Shown: positions 1 through 8,538 of the stretch, one piece after another | How positions within the stretch are numbered: position 1 is the first letter of the stretch | Layout of the letters: every line of letters starts with the position of its first letter | Assembly: GCA_944391415.1 (NCBI GenBank) | Contig: CALXTM010000002.1 | Coordinates: forward strand, 62,001-126,000 | Direction: 5' to 3' | Length of the DNA stretch: 64,000 nt | From: an uncultured Alphaproteobacteria bacterium | GTDB taxonomy: Bacteria > Pseudomonadota > Alphaproteobacteria > RF32 > CAG-239 | The notes under the pieces: model-generated | What the model was told of the DNA's origin: nothing | Database searches by the model: none | What the model saw: the letters and a program-made list of their open reading frames with translations, nothing else | Made by a program: the position numbers and the translations under genes

Positions 1-98
1 CAATATGTAAGCCAAACGGATAGGTTGTTTTGGGATTTTTAAGGGCTACTTCTTTCTATGTTGAACTTTTAATTTAACCTTGTAAGGAGTAGATAAAC

Positions 99-260
99 AT
101 GTACAAAGAATCTAAAAACAGCTCTAATTGCTCCGGCAAAATGTCGGCTTCAACAAGCAATGAGCAAACAACAAAATCGGCATCTTCGGAAAACAGCAAC
201 AATAATTCCAAATCTGCCAATTCTTCTTCGACCACAAAAAAATGCGGTTGCGGCAAATAG
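99..260 (+). CDS. Small Ser/Asn-rich peptide with a Cys-Gly-Cys tail (53 aa)
   Basis: A short reading frame opened by ATG with an AAGGAG ribosome-binding site about 10 bases upstream, and followed by a strong hairpin. The product is hydrophilic and low-complexity, dominated by Ser, Asn, Thr and Lys. It has one Cys near residue 11 and ends in KKCGCGK. There is no signal peptide and no membrane segment. I do not recognise a family; the clustered C-terminal cysteines could bind a metal, but that is a guess. The good Shine-Dalgarno, the independent hairpin and the biased composition argue that it is a real gene. Confidence 0.55.
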   Translation: MYKESKNSSNCSGKMSASTSNEQTTKSASSENSNNNSKSANSSSTTKKCGCGK

Positions 261-288
261 TTAAAAACGCCGAGATTTGATATCGTTT

Positions 289-312
289 CCCCTGTCAAAA
301 TGTTGACAGGGG
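289..312 (+). terminator. Hairpin after the small peptide gene
   Basis: A perfect 10-bp stem (CCCCTGTCAA pairing with TTGACAGGGG) with a 4-base AATG loop sits 28 bases after the stop of the 53-aa gene. It lacks a clean U-tract, so it is either a weak intrinsic terminator or an mRNA-stabilising hairpin. Confidence 0.5.
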
Positions 313-387
313 GAATGTTTATATAGACTTATAGGAGAAAATAATTATATTAGTAATATATTATTTCGCTTGTGGAGAAAAAGAAAA

Positions 388-999
388 ATGAAAAAATATT
401 TGGTTTTGTTGCTTATGGCTTTGTTTTGCGGACAGGCAAGAGCTCAGTCGGCCGAAAATATCCAAAAAATTGAAGACTATCTCAACAATCTCAAAAGTAT
501 GGAAGCAACCTTTGTGCAGATGGCCTCGAACGGGGCAACCGCCGAGGGTCGCCTATTTATTGAAAAACCAAATAAAATCAGGATGGAATATGCCGAGCCA
601 ACCAATGTGTTGATTGTGGGCGACGGAGACTTTATTGTTTATAACGACCTTGACCTAGACCAGGTAACACATATTGATTATGATGATATTCCGGCATCTC
701 TAATCCTTTCAAACAAAATCAAAATTGATGGCAAAAAGCTCAAAGTGATTGATTTTTATCAAGATTCAGGCTCGACATCTATCACTTTGGACTATGCTGA
801 AAAAGGCGACATCGGCCCGATTACTCTGGTGTTTTCTAACAACCCGATGGAGCTTAAACAATGGAAAATCGTTGATCCGCAAAGTGTCGAAGTTACGGTG
901 TCGTTGTATAATACCAAAAAAGATATTGAAATTGACGAGGATGTGTTCAAATTCAAAAATAAAAAGAACAGCTCGCGCAACTTTAAGAAAAAGAACTGA
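388..999 (+). CDS. lolA: LolA, periplasmic lipoprotein carrier
   Basis: LolA shuttles outer-membrane lipoproteins from the LolCDE ABC transporter through the periplasm to the outer-membrane acceptor. The 203-aa product starts with a signal peptide (MKKYLVLLLMALFC, predicted cleavage near ARA-Q at residue 19-20). It keeps the LolA pattern: an N-terminal region around 'LNNLKSMEATFVQ', 'GRLFIEKPNKIRMEY' near residue 55-70 and a beta-rich C-terminal half. I chose the ATG at 388 over an upstream TTG because TGGAGAAA lies about 8 bases before it and the signal peptide begins there. xth follows after 3 bases, so the two are probably one operon, as in many alphaproteobacteria. Confidence 0.9.
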   Translation: MKKYLVLLLMALFCGQARAQSAENIQKIEDYLNNLKSMEATFVQMASNGATAEGRLFIEKPNKIRMEYAEPTNVLIVGDGDFIVYNDLDLDQVTHIDYDDIPASLILSNKIKIDGKKLKVIDFYQDSGSTSITLDYAEKGDIGPITLVFSNNPMELKQWKIVDPQSVEVTVSLYNTKKDIEIDEDVFKFKNKKNSSRNFKKKN

Positions 1000-1002
1000 T
1001 AA

Positions 1003-1809
1003 ATGAGCAGTTTTAAGCTTGTTACCTGGAATGTAAATTCTATCAGAATACGCCTTGAACTATTGCAAAAACTGGCCAAGGAGCAAACACCAGATATTGT
1101 CTGTCTGCAAGAAGTTAAAGCCAAAGAAGAGGATTTTCCGTTTGCGGCGGTTAAGGATTTGGGGTTTGAACATATTGCGCTTTACGGCATGGCCGGCTAT
1201 AACGGTGTGGCCATTCTTTCCAAGCATGAGCTAAAAGATATTGCGAAGGTAGACTGGGTAGGCAAACACGATGCCCGCCATATCAGGGCAAAAGTGTTTG
1301 ACGATATTGCAATCAACAACATATATATTCCCGCCGGCGGTGATGTGCCGGATCCGATTGTTAATCTGGCGTTTGCACACAAACTGTGTTTTATGGATGA
1401 TATCAGCGAGTATTTGGAACAACATAAAGACGTTTTGCGGCAAGAAAAAATGCTATTTTGCGGTGATTTTAATGTAGCGCCAAGCGAAAATGATGTGTGG
1501 AATCATAAACAACTGTTGAAAATTGTATCACACACGCCAATTGAGGTGGAGCGGCTTACAAGATTGTTTAACTCCGTCAACTTTGTGGATGCGGTGCGCA
1601 AATTTTATCCCGAGCCGCAAAAGGTATTTTCGTGGTGGAGTTATCGCAACCCCAATTGGCAAACCAACAACAAAGGGCGACGCTTGGACCATGTGTGGGT
1701 GAGCCCAAACTTAAGCGAGAGGGTCAAAAGAGCAAAAATTCTAAAAGAGTTTCGTGCCAAAGAGCGGCCGTCTGATCATGTGCCGGTGATGGTGGAAATT
1801 GCAATCTAG
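1003..1809 (+). CDS. xthA: Exodeoxyribonuclease III family AP endonuclease
   Basis: Cuts DNA at abasic sites and has 3'-5' exonuclease and 3'-phosphatase activity in base excision repair. The 268-aa length is normal. Visible signatures are 'TWNVNSIR' near residue 8, the metal-binding Glu in 'LQEVKA' (about residue 37), 'CGDFNVAPSENDVW' in the middle, 'RRLDHVWVS' and the C-terminal catalytic 'PSDHVPV'. The start is 3 bases after the lolA stop. A long perfect hairpin downstream ends the transcript. Confidence 0.93.
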   Translation: MSSFKLVTWNVNSIRIRLELLQKLAKEQTPDIVCLQEVKAKEEDFPFAAVKDLGFEHIALYGMAGYNGVAILSKHELKDIAKVDWVGKHDARHIRAKVFDDIAINNIYIPAGGDVPDPIVNLAFAHKLCFMDDISEYLEQHKDVLRQEKMLFCGDFNVAPSENDVWNHKQLLKIVSHTPIEVERLTRLFNSVNFVDAVRKFYPEPQKVFSWWSYRNPNWQTNNKGRRLDHVWVSPNLSERVKRAKILKEFRAKERPSDHVPVMVEIAI

Positions 1810-1870
1810 TAATTTTGCTTGGTAAATAGTTATTTTAGTGTGTTGGCTTTTAGATATTTTTACATATACA

Positions 1871-1904
1871 AAAGCGGCTCTTAAACCTGTTTAAGAGCCG
1901 CTTT
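1871..1904. terminator. Bidirectional terminator between xthA and tsf
   Basis: A 15-bp perfect stem (AAAGCGGCTCTTAAA and its complement) with a CCTG loop separates two convergent genes. It probably serves both strands. Confidence 0.85.
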
Positions 1905-1923
1905 GCTAAAAGTTGTCATACGC

Positions 1924-2850
1924 TTATTTGTTAAGCTGAGCAGCAACCTCGGAAGCAAAGTCTTCTTCCTTCTTTTGCAAGCCTTCGCCCAGTTTGAAAC
2001 GAACATAATCAACCAATTTGATGTCGGCTCCAAGCTCTTTTGCGGCATCGGCAATTACTTGTTTAACCTTTTTGTCAGGATCCATAATATAGGCCTGCTC
2101 TTCAAGAACAACCTCTTCATAGTATTTGCGGATACGACCTTCGACCATCTTCTCGATGATGTTCTCTGGTTTGCCGGAGGCTTTGGCCTGCTCGGCAAAA
2201 ATTGATCTCTCGTGTTCGACGGCTGCCGGATCAACAGAGGCAATATCCTTAAACAGAGGAGCCGAGGCAGCAATGTGCATGGCAATATGCTTGCCGAGCT
2301 CTTCCAACTTGGCTTTGTCGGCTGTTGACTCTAACGCAACCAAGACACCTATCTTGCCCAGATTGTTGCCGCAAGAATTGTGCAAATAAGAGGCAACAAC
2401 ACCATTGTTTACTTGCAACATGGCGGCACGACGCAAATTCATGTTCTCGCCGATTTTGGCAATCAAATCAGTTAAACGCTCTTCAAAAGTTTTGTTGCAT
2501 TTGGGGCAATGAAAAGTTTTCATGTCGCAAATTTCGCCTGAAGAAAGCAATGCAACTTTGGCGGCATCGGCAACATATTCTTGGAACAATTCATTTTTGG
2601 CAACAAAATCGGTCTCGGAGTTAACCTCAACAATGGCGCCCTTGTTGCCCTCTACACAAACAGCAACCAAACCTTCAGCAGCAATACGGCTGGCTTTTTT
2701 GGCAGCTGACGCCAAACCTTTTTTGCGCAACCAATCAACGGCCTCATCCATATTGCCGTTGGTTTCAACCAAGGCCTTTTTGCAATCCAACATGCCGGCG
2801 CCGGTTAATTCTCTTAATTCTTTTACTTTAGCGGCTGTAATCTCTGTCAT
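1924..2850 (-). CDS. tsf: Elongation factor Ts with an unusual CPKC segment
   Basis: EF-Ts is the nucleotide-exchange factor of EF-Tu. The 309-aa protein has the N-terminal UBA-like 'KELRELTGAGMLDCKKAL' and the EF-Tu-contacting 'SETDFVAKN'. Start chosen at the ATG giving MTEITAAKVKELREL, with AGAGGA 9 bases upstream; a longer reading would add a non-conserved 13-residue leader. The odd part is about residues 115-130, where the usual Gly/Pro-rich linker before 'LTDLIAKIGEN' is replaced by 'GEICDMKTFHCPKCNKTFEE', which resembles half of a zinc ribbon. It lies downstream of rpsB on the same strand, the standard rpsB-tsf operon. Confidence 0.93.
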   Translation of the reverse strand: MTEITAAKVKELRELTGAGMLDCKKALVETNGNMDEAVDWLRKKGLASAAKKASRIAAEGLVAVCVEGNKGAIVEVNSETDFVAKNELFQEYVADAAKVALLSSGEICDMKTFHCPKCNKTFEERLTDLIAKIGENMNLRRAAMLQVNNGVVASYLHNSCGNNLGKIGVLVALESTADKAKLEELGKHIAMHIAASAPLFKDIASVDPAAVEHERSIFAEQAKASGKPENIIEKMVEGRIRKYYEEVVLEEQAYIMDPDKKVKQVIADAAKELGADIKLVDYVRFKLGEGLQKKEEDFASEVAAQLNK

Positions 2851-2944
2851 CTTTTGTAAATCCTCTTGTTTGTTAATCTGCGGCGGCACTAATTATGTTA
2901 ATGCCGCCGTCTTGTGATATAAATATAAGGTTGTTTGAGAAAAA

Positions 2945-3754
2945 TTATTCCTCTACTGCCTCGGCTTTTTCGGCTGCTTTTTTAGATGTTTTCTTTTTGG
3001 CAGCTTTCGGAGCCTCGGCTTTTTCTTCAACCATTTCTTCTACTTTTACGCCTTGTGCGGCAATTTGATCCTGCATTCCGTCCAAAACAGCAGCAGAAAT
3101 CATCTCTGAATAGAACTGAATGGCACGAATGGCATCATCATTGCCGGGAACCGGCAAATCTACCGCCTCAGGATCTGAGTTGGTATCGCAAATGCCAATA
3201 ACAGGAATACCAAGCTTTTTGGCCTCTTTGATAGCCAAAGCCTCTTTGCAGGTATCAATAACAAACAATAAATCAGGTTGGCCGCCCATATTCATGATAC
3301 CGCCAAGCTCTAATTGCAATTTTTCCTGCTCTTTCTTCATACCTTGAAGCTCTTTCTTGGTGTAGCCGGTCAAATCGCCTTTTTCAAACATCTCATTTAA
3401 TTTCATCAAACGAGTGATTGATTTGTGAACGGTTTTCCAGTTGGTCAACATACCGCCCAACCAACGTTGATTAACGTAGTATTGACCGCAACGCTCGGCA
3501 TTCTCTTTAATGATGTCTTGTGCCTGACGCTTGGTGGCTACAAACAAAACCTTGCCCCCTTGAGCCGCAATCTCTTTGGTTGTGGCCATGGCTGTATAGA
3601 GCATGGGGTAAGTCTTTTGTAAATCAATGATATGAATGTTGTCTTTTTTGCCGTAAATATAAGGGGCCATCTTTGGATTCCAACGACGAGCGTGGTGACC
3701 AAAGTGAACGCCGGCTTCTATCATTTGGCGCAATGTAAATGTAGGAAGAGTCAT
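2945..3754 (-). CDS. rpsB: 30S ribosomal protein S2
   Basis: Small-subunit ribosomal protein, 269 aa. Recognised by 'MIEAGVHFGHHARRWNPKM' at the N-terminus, 'VNQRWLGGMLTNWKTV' near residue 95 and 'IPVIGICDTNSDP' near residue 190. The C-terminal 40 residues are Lys/Ala/Glu-rich, as in other alphaproteobacteria. Start chosen at the ATG giving MTLPTFTLRQ because AAGGAAA precedes it by 7 bases and the longer frame reading upstream lacks family similarity. It heads the rpsB-tsf operon and is divergent from parE. Confidence 0.95.
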   Translation of the reverse strand: MTLPTFTLRQMIEAGVHFGHHARRWNPKMAPYIYGKKDNIHIIDLQKTYPMLYTAMATTKEIAAQGGKVLFVATKRQAQDIIKENAERCGQYYVNQRWLGGMLTNWKTVHKSITRLMKLNEMFEKGDLTGYTKKELQGMKKEQEKLQLELGGIMNMGGQPDLLFVIDTCKEALAIKEAKKLGIPVIGICDTNSDPEAVDLPVPGNDDAIRAIQFYSEMISAAVLDGMQDQIAAQGVKVEEMVEEKAEAPKAAKKKTSKKAAEKAEAVEE

Positions 3755-4031
3755 TTTTAATTTCCTTTTTCCGGTTAATCCTCCGCAAGCTCTGTGGTTA
3801 CAATATGTAACACCGGAGTGAGGCTTAACAACAGCCCCAATAACTTGCGTGTGAGTTTTGAAGAACACACCATGTGTCCTTTTCGCGACTCTTTTTATAC
3901 GTAAATTATTAAAATTGCAAGAGTTTTTTCATAAAAAAAAGAGTTGTTGAATTGTCAAAGTTTATGCTTGTGATTAATCTACTTTTGTTTTATGTTAGCC
4001 CTTGAATTATAAAGCTTTGATAAGGATTGAT
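3755..4031 (-). promoter_or_regulatory. Divergent rpsB/parE intergenic region with a structured rpsB leader
   Basis: This gene-free stretch must hold promoters for both rpsB and parE. On the rpsB side, immediately before the ribosome-binding site, two nested stems can form: outer CTCCG/CGGAG (3781-3785 with 3814-3818) and inner GTTACA/TGTAAC (3797-3811). That layout resembles an autoregulatory ribosomal-protein leader, but I cannot match it to a named family. The parE-proximal half is AT-rich with no further structure that I can support. Confidence 0.4.
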
Positions 4032-6020
4032 ATGTCTGATTTGTTTGATGCCCCACAAAATAGTGCCAGTGATTACAGCGCACGCTCGATTGAAGTGCTG
4101 GAAGGCCTAGAGCCGGTTAGGCATCGCCCGGGTATGTATATCGGCGGAACAGACGAGACCGCCCTGCACCACTTGGTAGCCGAGATTTTGGACAACTCTA
4201 TGGATGAGGCCGTGGCCGGATTTGCCAACCATATTGATGTGATTATGCATGAGGATTATTCCGTTTCTATTATTGATAACGGGCGCGGAATTCCTGTTGA
4301 TCCTCATCCTAAATATCCAAACAAATCTGCTTTGGAAGTTATTATGACCGTTTTACACTCGGGCGGAAAATTCGGCGGAGGAGCATACAAGGTATCGGGC
4401 GGATTACACGGTGTCGGATTGTCGGTGGTTAATGCGTTGTCGGAAAAATTGGTGATCGAAATTGCCAGAGATAAAAAACTTTATCGCCAGGAATATGCCA
4501 GAGGAATTCCGCAAACGCCTTTGCAGTTAATCGGTAATGCACCAAATCGCCGCGGCACATCTATCACCTTTAAGCCGGATCCGGAGATTTTCGGCATCAA
4601 CTCGAATTTGCAGCCAAATCGTATTTTCAGAATGGCTCGTTCGAAGGCTTTTTTGTTCAAAGGAATTAAAATTAACTGGGTCTGTGCACCGCAAGTGCTT
4701 GGTGAAGGAGAAGCCACGCCGGTACAGGCCGAGCTTTGTTTTCCAAACGGCATTCTCGACTTTTTAAATTATCAAATCGGAGCTAAGGCAACCATCAACC
4801 GTAAGCCTTTTGCCGGTGAGGCTGATTTGGACAATGATGAAGGAAAGGTTGAGTGGGCAATTACTTGGCCGGAGGATGAAAACGGTTTTTGCCACTCTTA
4901 TTGCAATACCGTTATTACTCCTTTGGGCGGAACACATGAAACAGGGTTTAAAACAGCCCTTCTGAAGGGACTTAAAGAATACGGCGAAATGGTTAACAAC
5001 AAAAAAGCCGCCTCTATCACCGCCGAGGATTTTTTGAGTGATGCGGCAATTATGTTGTCAGTGTTTATAAGAGATCCGCAATTCCAAGGCCAGACCAAAG
5101 ACAAACTGACATCAGTTAAGGCTATTCGTTTGGTGGAATCGGCGGTTAAAGATTCTTTTGACCACTGGTTGTCATCAGATTTGGAAAATGCCGCAGCCCT
5201 TTTGGACTATGTCGTTGACCGCGCGGAAGCTCGAAAAAAGAAAAAAGAAGAAAAAGAAAAAGTTCGCAAAAGCCCAACTAAACGTTTGCGCCTGCCAGGT
5301 AAACTGGCCGATTGTTCACAAGCCTCGGCCGAAAACACCGAGATATTTATTGTTGAGGGTGATTCCGCCGGAGGATCGGCTAAACAAGGGCGCGACAGAG
5401 TTACCCAGGCAATCTTGCCGCTACGGGGCAAAATTCTTAATGTTGCCAGCGCCTCGCTTGAGAAAATAACCCAAAACCAAGAAATCAAAGATATGATTGA
5501 GGCTTTGGGTTGCGGAACCAAAGAAAACTACAAAGAAGAAAATCTGCGTTATGAAAAAATAATCATAATGACCGATGCCGATGTTGACGGAGCGCATATT
5601 GCTTCTTTGTTGATGACGTTTTTTTACCAACATATGCCGCAGCTGATTGCCAACGGGCATTTGTTTATTGCAACACCCCCTTTGTATAAAATCGCCGTGG
5701 GCGGCAAAAATTACTATGCCTTGGACGACGAAGATAAAGACAGAATCTTGGCCAAAGTGGTTAAAGGCAACCAAAAACCGGATATCAGCCGCTTTAAGGG
5801 CTTGGGCGAAATGAGCGCGCAGCAACTTAAAGAAACAACCATGGATAAGAATAACCGTATGCTCTTGAGAGTAATGATTCCGTCGACAACCACCGAGGAG
5901 GGCAAAGAAGAGGCTTTTGAAACAAGACGCCAAGTCGAAAGATTGATGGGCAAAAACCCTGAACTGCGCTTTAAGTTTATTATTGAACGCGCAAAGTTTG
6001 TCAGCGACTTGGATATTTAA
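4032..6020 (+). CDS. parE: DNA topoisomerase IV subunit B
   Basis: ATPase subunit of topoisomerase IV, which decatenates daughter chromosomes with ParC. The 662-aa size and lack of the GyrB-type insertion favour ParE over GyrB. GHKL features: 'EILDNSMDEAVAG', 'IIDNGRGIPV' and 'GGLHGVGLSVVNAL'. The TOPRIM domain shows 'FIVEGDSAGGSAKQGRDR' and 'MTDADVDGAHI'; 'RFKGLGEM' follows. The start is the ATG giving MSDLFDAPQ, with AAGGA 5 bases upstream, rather than the upstream TTG. Confidence 0.9.
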   Translation: MSDLFDAPQNSASDYSARSIEVLEGLEPVRHRPGMYIGGTDETALHHLVAEILDNSMDEAVAGFANHIDVIMHEDYSVSIIDNGRGIPVDPHPKYPNKSALEVIMTVLHSGGKFGGGAYKVSGGLHGVGLSVVNALSEKLVIEIARDKKLYRQEYARGIPQTPLQLIGNAPNRRGTSITFKPDPEIFGINSNLQPNRIFRMARSKAFLFKGIKINWVCAPQVLGEGEATPVQAELCFPNGILDFLNYQIGAKATINRKPFAGEADLDNDEGKVEWAITWPEDENGFCHSYCNTVITPLGGTHETGFKTALLKGLKEYGEMVNNKKAASITAEDFLSDAAIMLSVFIRDPQFQGQTKDKLTSVKAIRLVESAVKDSFDHWLSSDLENAAALLDYVVDRAEARKKKKEEKEKVRKSPTKRLRLPGKLADCSQASAENTEIFIVEGDSAGGSAKQGRDRVTQAILPLRGKILNVASASLEKITQNQEIKDMIEALGCGTKENYKEENLRYEKIIIMTDADVDGAHIASLLMTFFYQHMPQLIANGHLFIATPPLYKIAVGGKNYYALDDEDKDRILAKVVKGNQKPDISRFKGLGEMSAQQLKETTMDKNNRMLLRVMIPSTTTEEGKEEAFETRRQVERLMGKNPELRFKFIIERAKFVSDLDI

Positions 6021-6032
6021 CGGATTATAAAA

Positions 6033-6980
6033 ATGAAAATATCCGCGGTATTTCTTTCGTTGTTGGTTGTATTTATCTGGGGTATTAACCCGGCAACAAG
6101 TAAGCTCGGTTTGGAGCAAATTCCCCCAATGACCTATTTGACAATAAGATATGCCATTATATCTTTTTTGGTGTTGCCTTTTGCCGATAAGCCAACCAAG
6201 CATCAATTTTGGCAGCTGTTTATTGTCGCTGTAACCTCAAACGTAATTAACAATATCTTGAGCTATATTGCGTATTTGGAGTTGTCGCCTTCGGCCAGCT
6301 CACTTTTGTTACAAACCGAAGGGCCCATATCGGTACTGATGGCTTGTATCTGGGCAAAAGAAAAAATCAATCTTAAACAGGTTTTAGCCATATTGCTTTC
6401 TTTTGTCGGAGTTGTGATTATTTTGGGAATACCAAATATGAGTTTGGTCGGTGTGGTTGCAATTATTGCTTCAAGGTTTTTCTGGGGTGCTTGTCAAATT
6501 ATTTTTAAGGGCACAAAGCATATGCCGACAAACACTTTCCTGGCTTATTCATATTTGCTGGCCGTACCTTTTACTGCGGCAGGCTCAATTTGGTTTGAAG
6601 ACTATGATTATAGAAATTTGGCAACTGTTAACTGGAATATTGCCGGCTGGGCTCTTGCTTTTGAGGTTGTGGCCCTATCTTTGGCGATGGTGCTGTGGCA
6701 AAAACTTATTGCAGCCAACGGCGTAAGCAAAATTGCGCCTTTTTGCACTTTGCGGCTTGTCTTTGGTATTGCTGCCGGGGTGATTATTTTTAAAGATCCG
6801 CTGAGCTGGCAAATTATTTTGGGAGCAATTTTGGTTACTTTCGGTGTTTTGCTTACAATGAAAGAATTTAATATCATTTTGAAAGCAAGAGCTAACTCGG
6901 TCGAAGTATATCGTAATGCACACAGAATTTTGATGGAACGCAGATTAAAAAGAATTTCTTTAAGAAAGAGACTTAGATGA
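6033..6980 (+). CDS. EamA/DMT-family inner-membrane transporter
   Basis: A 315-aa hydrophobic protein with about ten predicted membrane segments arranged as two EamA repeats. Signature-like stretches are 'FIWGINPATSKLGLEQIPP' at the N-terminus and 'LQTEGPISVLMACIW' at the end of the first repeat. The second repeat starts near residue 140 and the C-terminus is very basic. DMT carriers export small metabolites; the substrate cannot be told from sequence. It follows parE by 12 bases and overlaps the next gene by an ATGA. Confidence 0.8.
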   Translation: MKISAVFLSLLVVFIWGINPATSKLGLEQIPPMTYLTIRYAIISFLVLPFADKPTKHQFWQLFIVAVTSNVINNILSYIAYLELSPSASSLLLQTEGPISVLMACIWAKEKINLKQVLAILLSFVGVVIILGIPNMSLVGVVAIIASRFFWGACQIIFKGTKHMPTNTFLAYSYLLAVPFTAAGSIWFEDYDYRNLATVNWNIAGWALAFEVVALSLAMVLWQKLIAANGVSKIAPFCTLRLVFGIAAGVIIFKDPLSWQIILGAILVTFGVLLTMKEFNIILKARANSVEVYRNAHRILMERRLKRISLRKRLR

Positions 6981-7447
6981 TTAGAAAATTCAGAGAACCA
7001 GACGAAGCAAAAGTTTTGGATATTTGGCTTCGGGCAAGTATTGAAGCTCATGGTTTTGTTGGTGAAGATTATTGGAAAAAAATGTTACCGGTAATAAAAA
7101 AATATTATTTGCCCAATACGGATAGTTTTGTGTTTGAAGACAAACATCAGATTAAAGCCTTTATGAGTATTATTGATGAAAAACATATAGGAGCTTTGTT
7201 TGTTGATCCTAAATTTCAAAATCAAAAAATCGGTACCAAATTAGTTAATTATGCCAAAAGGCTTTATCCGGAGCTAACCTTAAAAGTATTTATTAAAAAT
7301 AACGATGCTCTACGCTTTTATCAACGCAACGGCTTTAAAATAATCGCCGAGCAAACAGATGAGGGAACCAAAGAGACCGAGCTGTTAATGAGTTGGTCTT
7401 TGGAATGCAAAAGTGGGCATCAAAAAAGATTTCCCGGAGATTCTTAA
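6977..7447 (+). CDS. GNAT-family N-acetyltransferase
   Basis: A 156-aa acetyl-CoA-dependent N-acetyltransferase. The acetyl-CoA binding motif A is visible as 'LFVDPKFQNQKIGTKLVNYA' (about residues 75-95), followed by 'NNDALRFYQRNGFKII', the typical motif B. Its substrate is unknown. Its ATG overlaps the stop of the EamA transporter, so the two are translationally coupled and may act together. A 17-bp hairpin follows. Confidence 0.8.
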   Translation: MIRKFREPDEAKVLDIWLRASIEAHGFVGEDYWKKMLPVIKKYYLPNTDSFVFEDKHQIKAFMSIIDEKHIGALFVDPKFQNQKIGTKLVNYAKRLYPELTLKVFIKNNDALRFYQRNGFKIIAEQTDEGTKETELLMSWSLECKSGHQKRFPGDS

Positions 7448-7452
7448 AAATC

Positions 7453-7490
7453 CAAATGCTCTGCAATAATAACTTATTGCAGAGCATTTG
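7453..7490. terminator. Terminator between the GNAT and adenylate kinase genes
   Basis: A perfect 17-bp stem (CAAATGCTCTGCAATAA and complement) with a TAAC loop lies between convergent genes and abuts the stop of the minus-strand kinase gene. Confidence 0.85.
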
Positions 7491-7491
7491 T

Positions 7492-8106
7492 TTAATAGCC
7501 TAACAGCTTTAGGGCTTCTTTGGTGCTTTCTTCTATATCCATCGCATTTAGAACTATCGTCTCTTTGCACCAAGCGTAAAGATCCTCTAGCAACGCTGCC
7601 GTAGTTGTTTGGTAATCAGACATACGCTGAGCAAAAAGCTTGTCATCGTCACGCAGGATTGAACGACCACCGCATTTAGGGCAACACCCTTCATGAGCAA
7701 AATGAGTGGTCCCACACGACTCACAAATACGACGCTCTTTTATCCGATCCATAATTGCCGAGGTCGATGCATCAAGATAAATGCAAATAGTATAAAATTT
7801 GTCTTGCAAGAAACGACACAGGCTATGAAACTGCGCAAGATTTCGCGGATAGCCGTCTAAAATGATATCTTGGTTTGTGGCCGCAATAGCATTGAAAACT
7901 ACGGTATTTACCGTTAAATCATCAACTAATTTGCCGTGGGCAACATAATCTGCAACTTTGGTGCCGAGATCAGTTTGCTTTTTTATAGCTGCGCGAAAAA
8001 TATCTCCAGTGGAGATTTTTACCATGTCGGTTTTTGCAATGAGCCTATCACCAAGAAGTCCTTTACCAGAACCAGGCGCACCAAATAAAATAATAAGTTT
8101 TTGCAT
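7492..8106 (-). CDS. adk: Adenylate kinase, zinc-LID type
   Basis: Interconverts AMP, ADP and ATP. The 204-aa protein has the P-loop 'GAPGSGKG' (residues 9-16), 'KISTGDIFRAA' in the NMP-binding part, 'ILDGYPRNLAQ' and a LID with four Cys ('CESCGTT...CCPKCGG') that should bind zinc. It sits alone by the tRNA-Ala genes rather than in the spc ribosomal operon where adk usually is. It may therefore be a second, divergent copy, and a related nucleoside-monophosphate kinase role cannot be excluded. Confidence 0.82.
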   Translation of the reverse strand: MQKLIILFGAPGSGKGLLGDRLIAKTDMVKISTGDIFRAAIKKQTDLGTKVADYVAHGKLVDDLTVNTVVFNAIAATNQDIILDGYPRNLAQFHSLCRFLQDKFYTICIYLDASTSAIMDRIKERRICESCGTTHFAHEGCCPKCGGRSILRDDDKLFAQRMSDYQTTTAALLEDLYAWCKETIVLNAMDIEESTKEALKLLGY

Positions 8107-8241
8107 ATCTTTTTGTTTTTATATTATATCTTAATAATTTTTTTGATGTGTTTTTATAACGTTGGAATGTTCTTTTGTACAGAGTTTTTTATATTTTGGC
8201 TTGACTTTTTAAAATTTTTTAGCTATTTTGCACTCGACTTT

Positions 8242-8317
<76 letters not shown>

Positions 8318-8326
8318 ATTCAACTT

Positions 8327-8352
8327 AAAGCTCGTCCTTTGAGGCGAGCTTT
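8327..8352 (+). other. Hairpin between the two tRNA-Ala genes
   Basis: AAAGCTCG pairs with CGAGCTTT across a 10-base loop. It may be a processing or weak termination element; there is no strong U-tract. Confidence 0.4.
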
Positions 8353-8363
8353 ATCACTTTTTT

Positions 8364-8439
8364 GGGGGTATAGCTCAGTTGGGAGAGCGAATGGTTCGCA
8401 ATCATTAGGTCAGCGGTTCGATCCCGCTTACCTCCACCA
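8364..8439 (+). tRNA. tRNA-Ala (anticodon CGC)
   Basis: A 76-nt cloverleaf with encoded CCA. Acceptor GGGGGTA/TACCTCC again has G3:U70. Anticodon stem AATGG/TCATT, loop TTCGCAA, so anticodon CGC (codon GCG). T-stem AGCGG/CCGCT. The gene is 46 bases after the GGC isoacceptor and shares its D-arm, so the pair looks like a tandem duplication followed by anticodon divergence. Confidence 0.93.
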
Positions 8440-8448
8440 GTCCTTGAA

Positions 8449-8477
8449 AAACCTGCTTGCCAAAAGCAGGTTTTTTT
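8449..8477 (+). terminator. Intrinsic terminator after the tRNA-Ala pair
   Basis: A 10-bp stem AAACCTGCTT/AAGCAGGTTT with a 5-base loop, followed by a run of T. Confidence 0.88.
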
Positions 8478-8538
8478 AACGCTTTGTTATTTTCTTTTTG
8501 CTAGAATCATATGAATGTTAATTTTTTGAGGTAGTGCC

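Noticed and set aside
74-298. A 74-codon minus-strand frame opposite the small Ser/Asn-rich gene
   Set aside because: It spans the plus-strand hairpin and its protein is merely the complement of the Ser/Asn repeats; the plus strand has the ribosome-binding site.
5421-6206. A 261-codon frame antisense to parE and the start of the EamA gene
   Set aside because: Its composition is a mirror of the parE frame, with no recognisable domain and no ribosome-binding site; parE is clearly the real gene.
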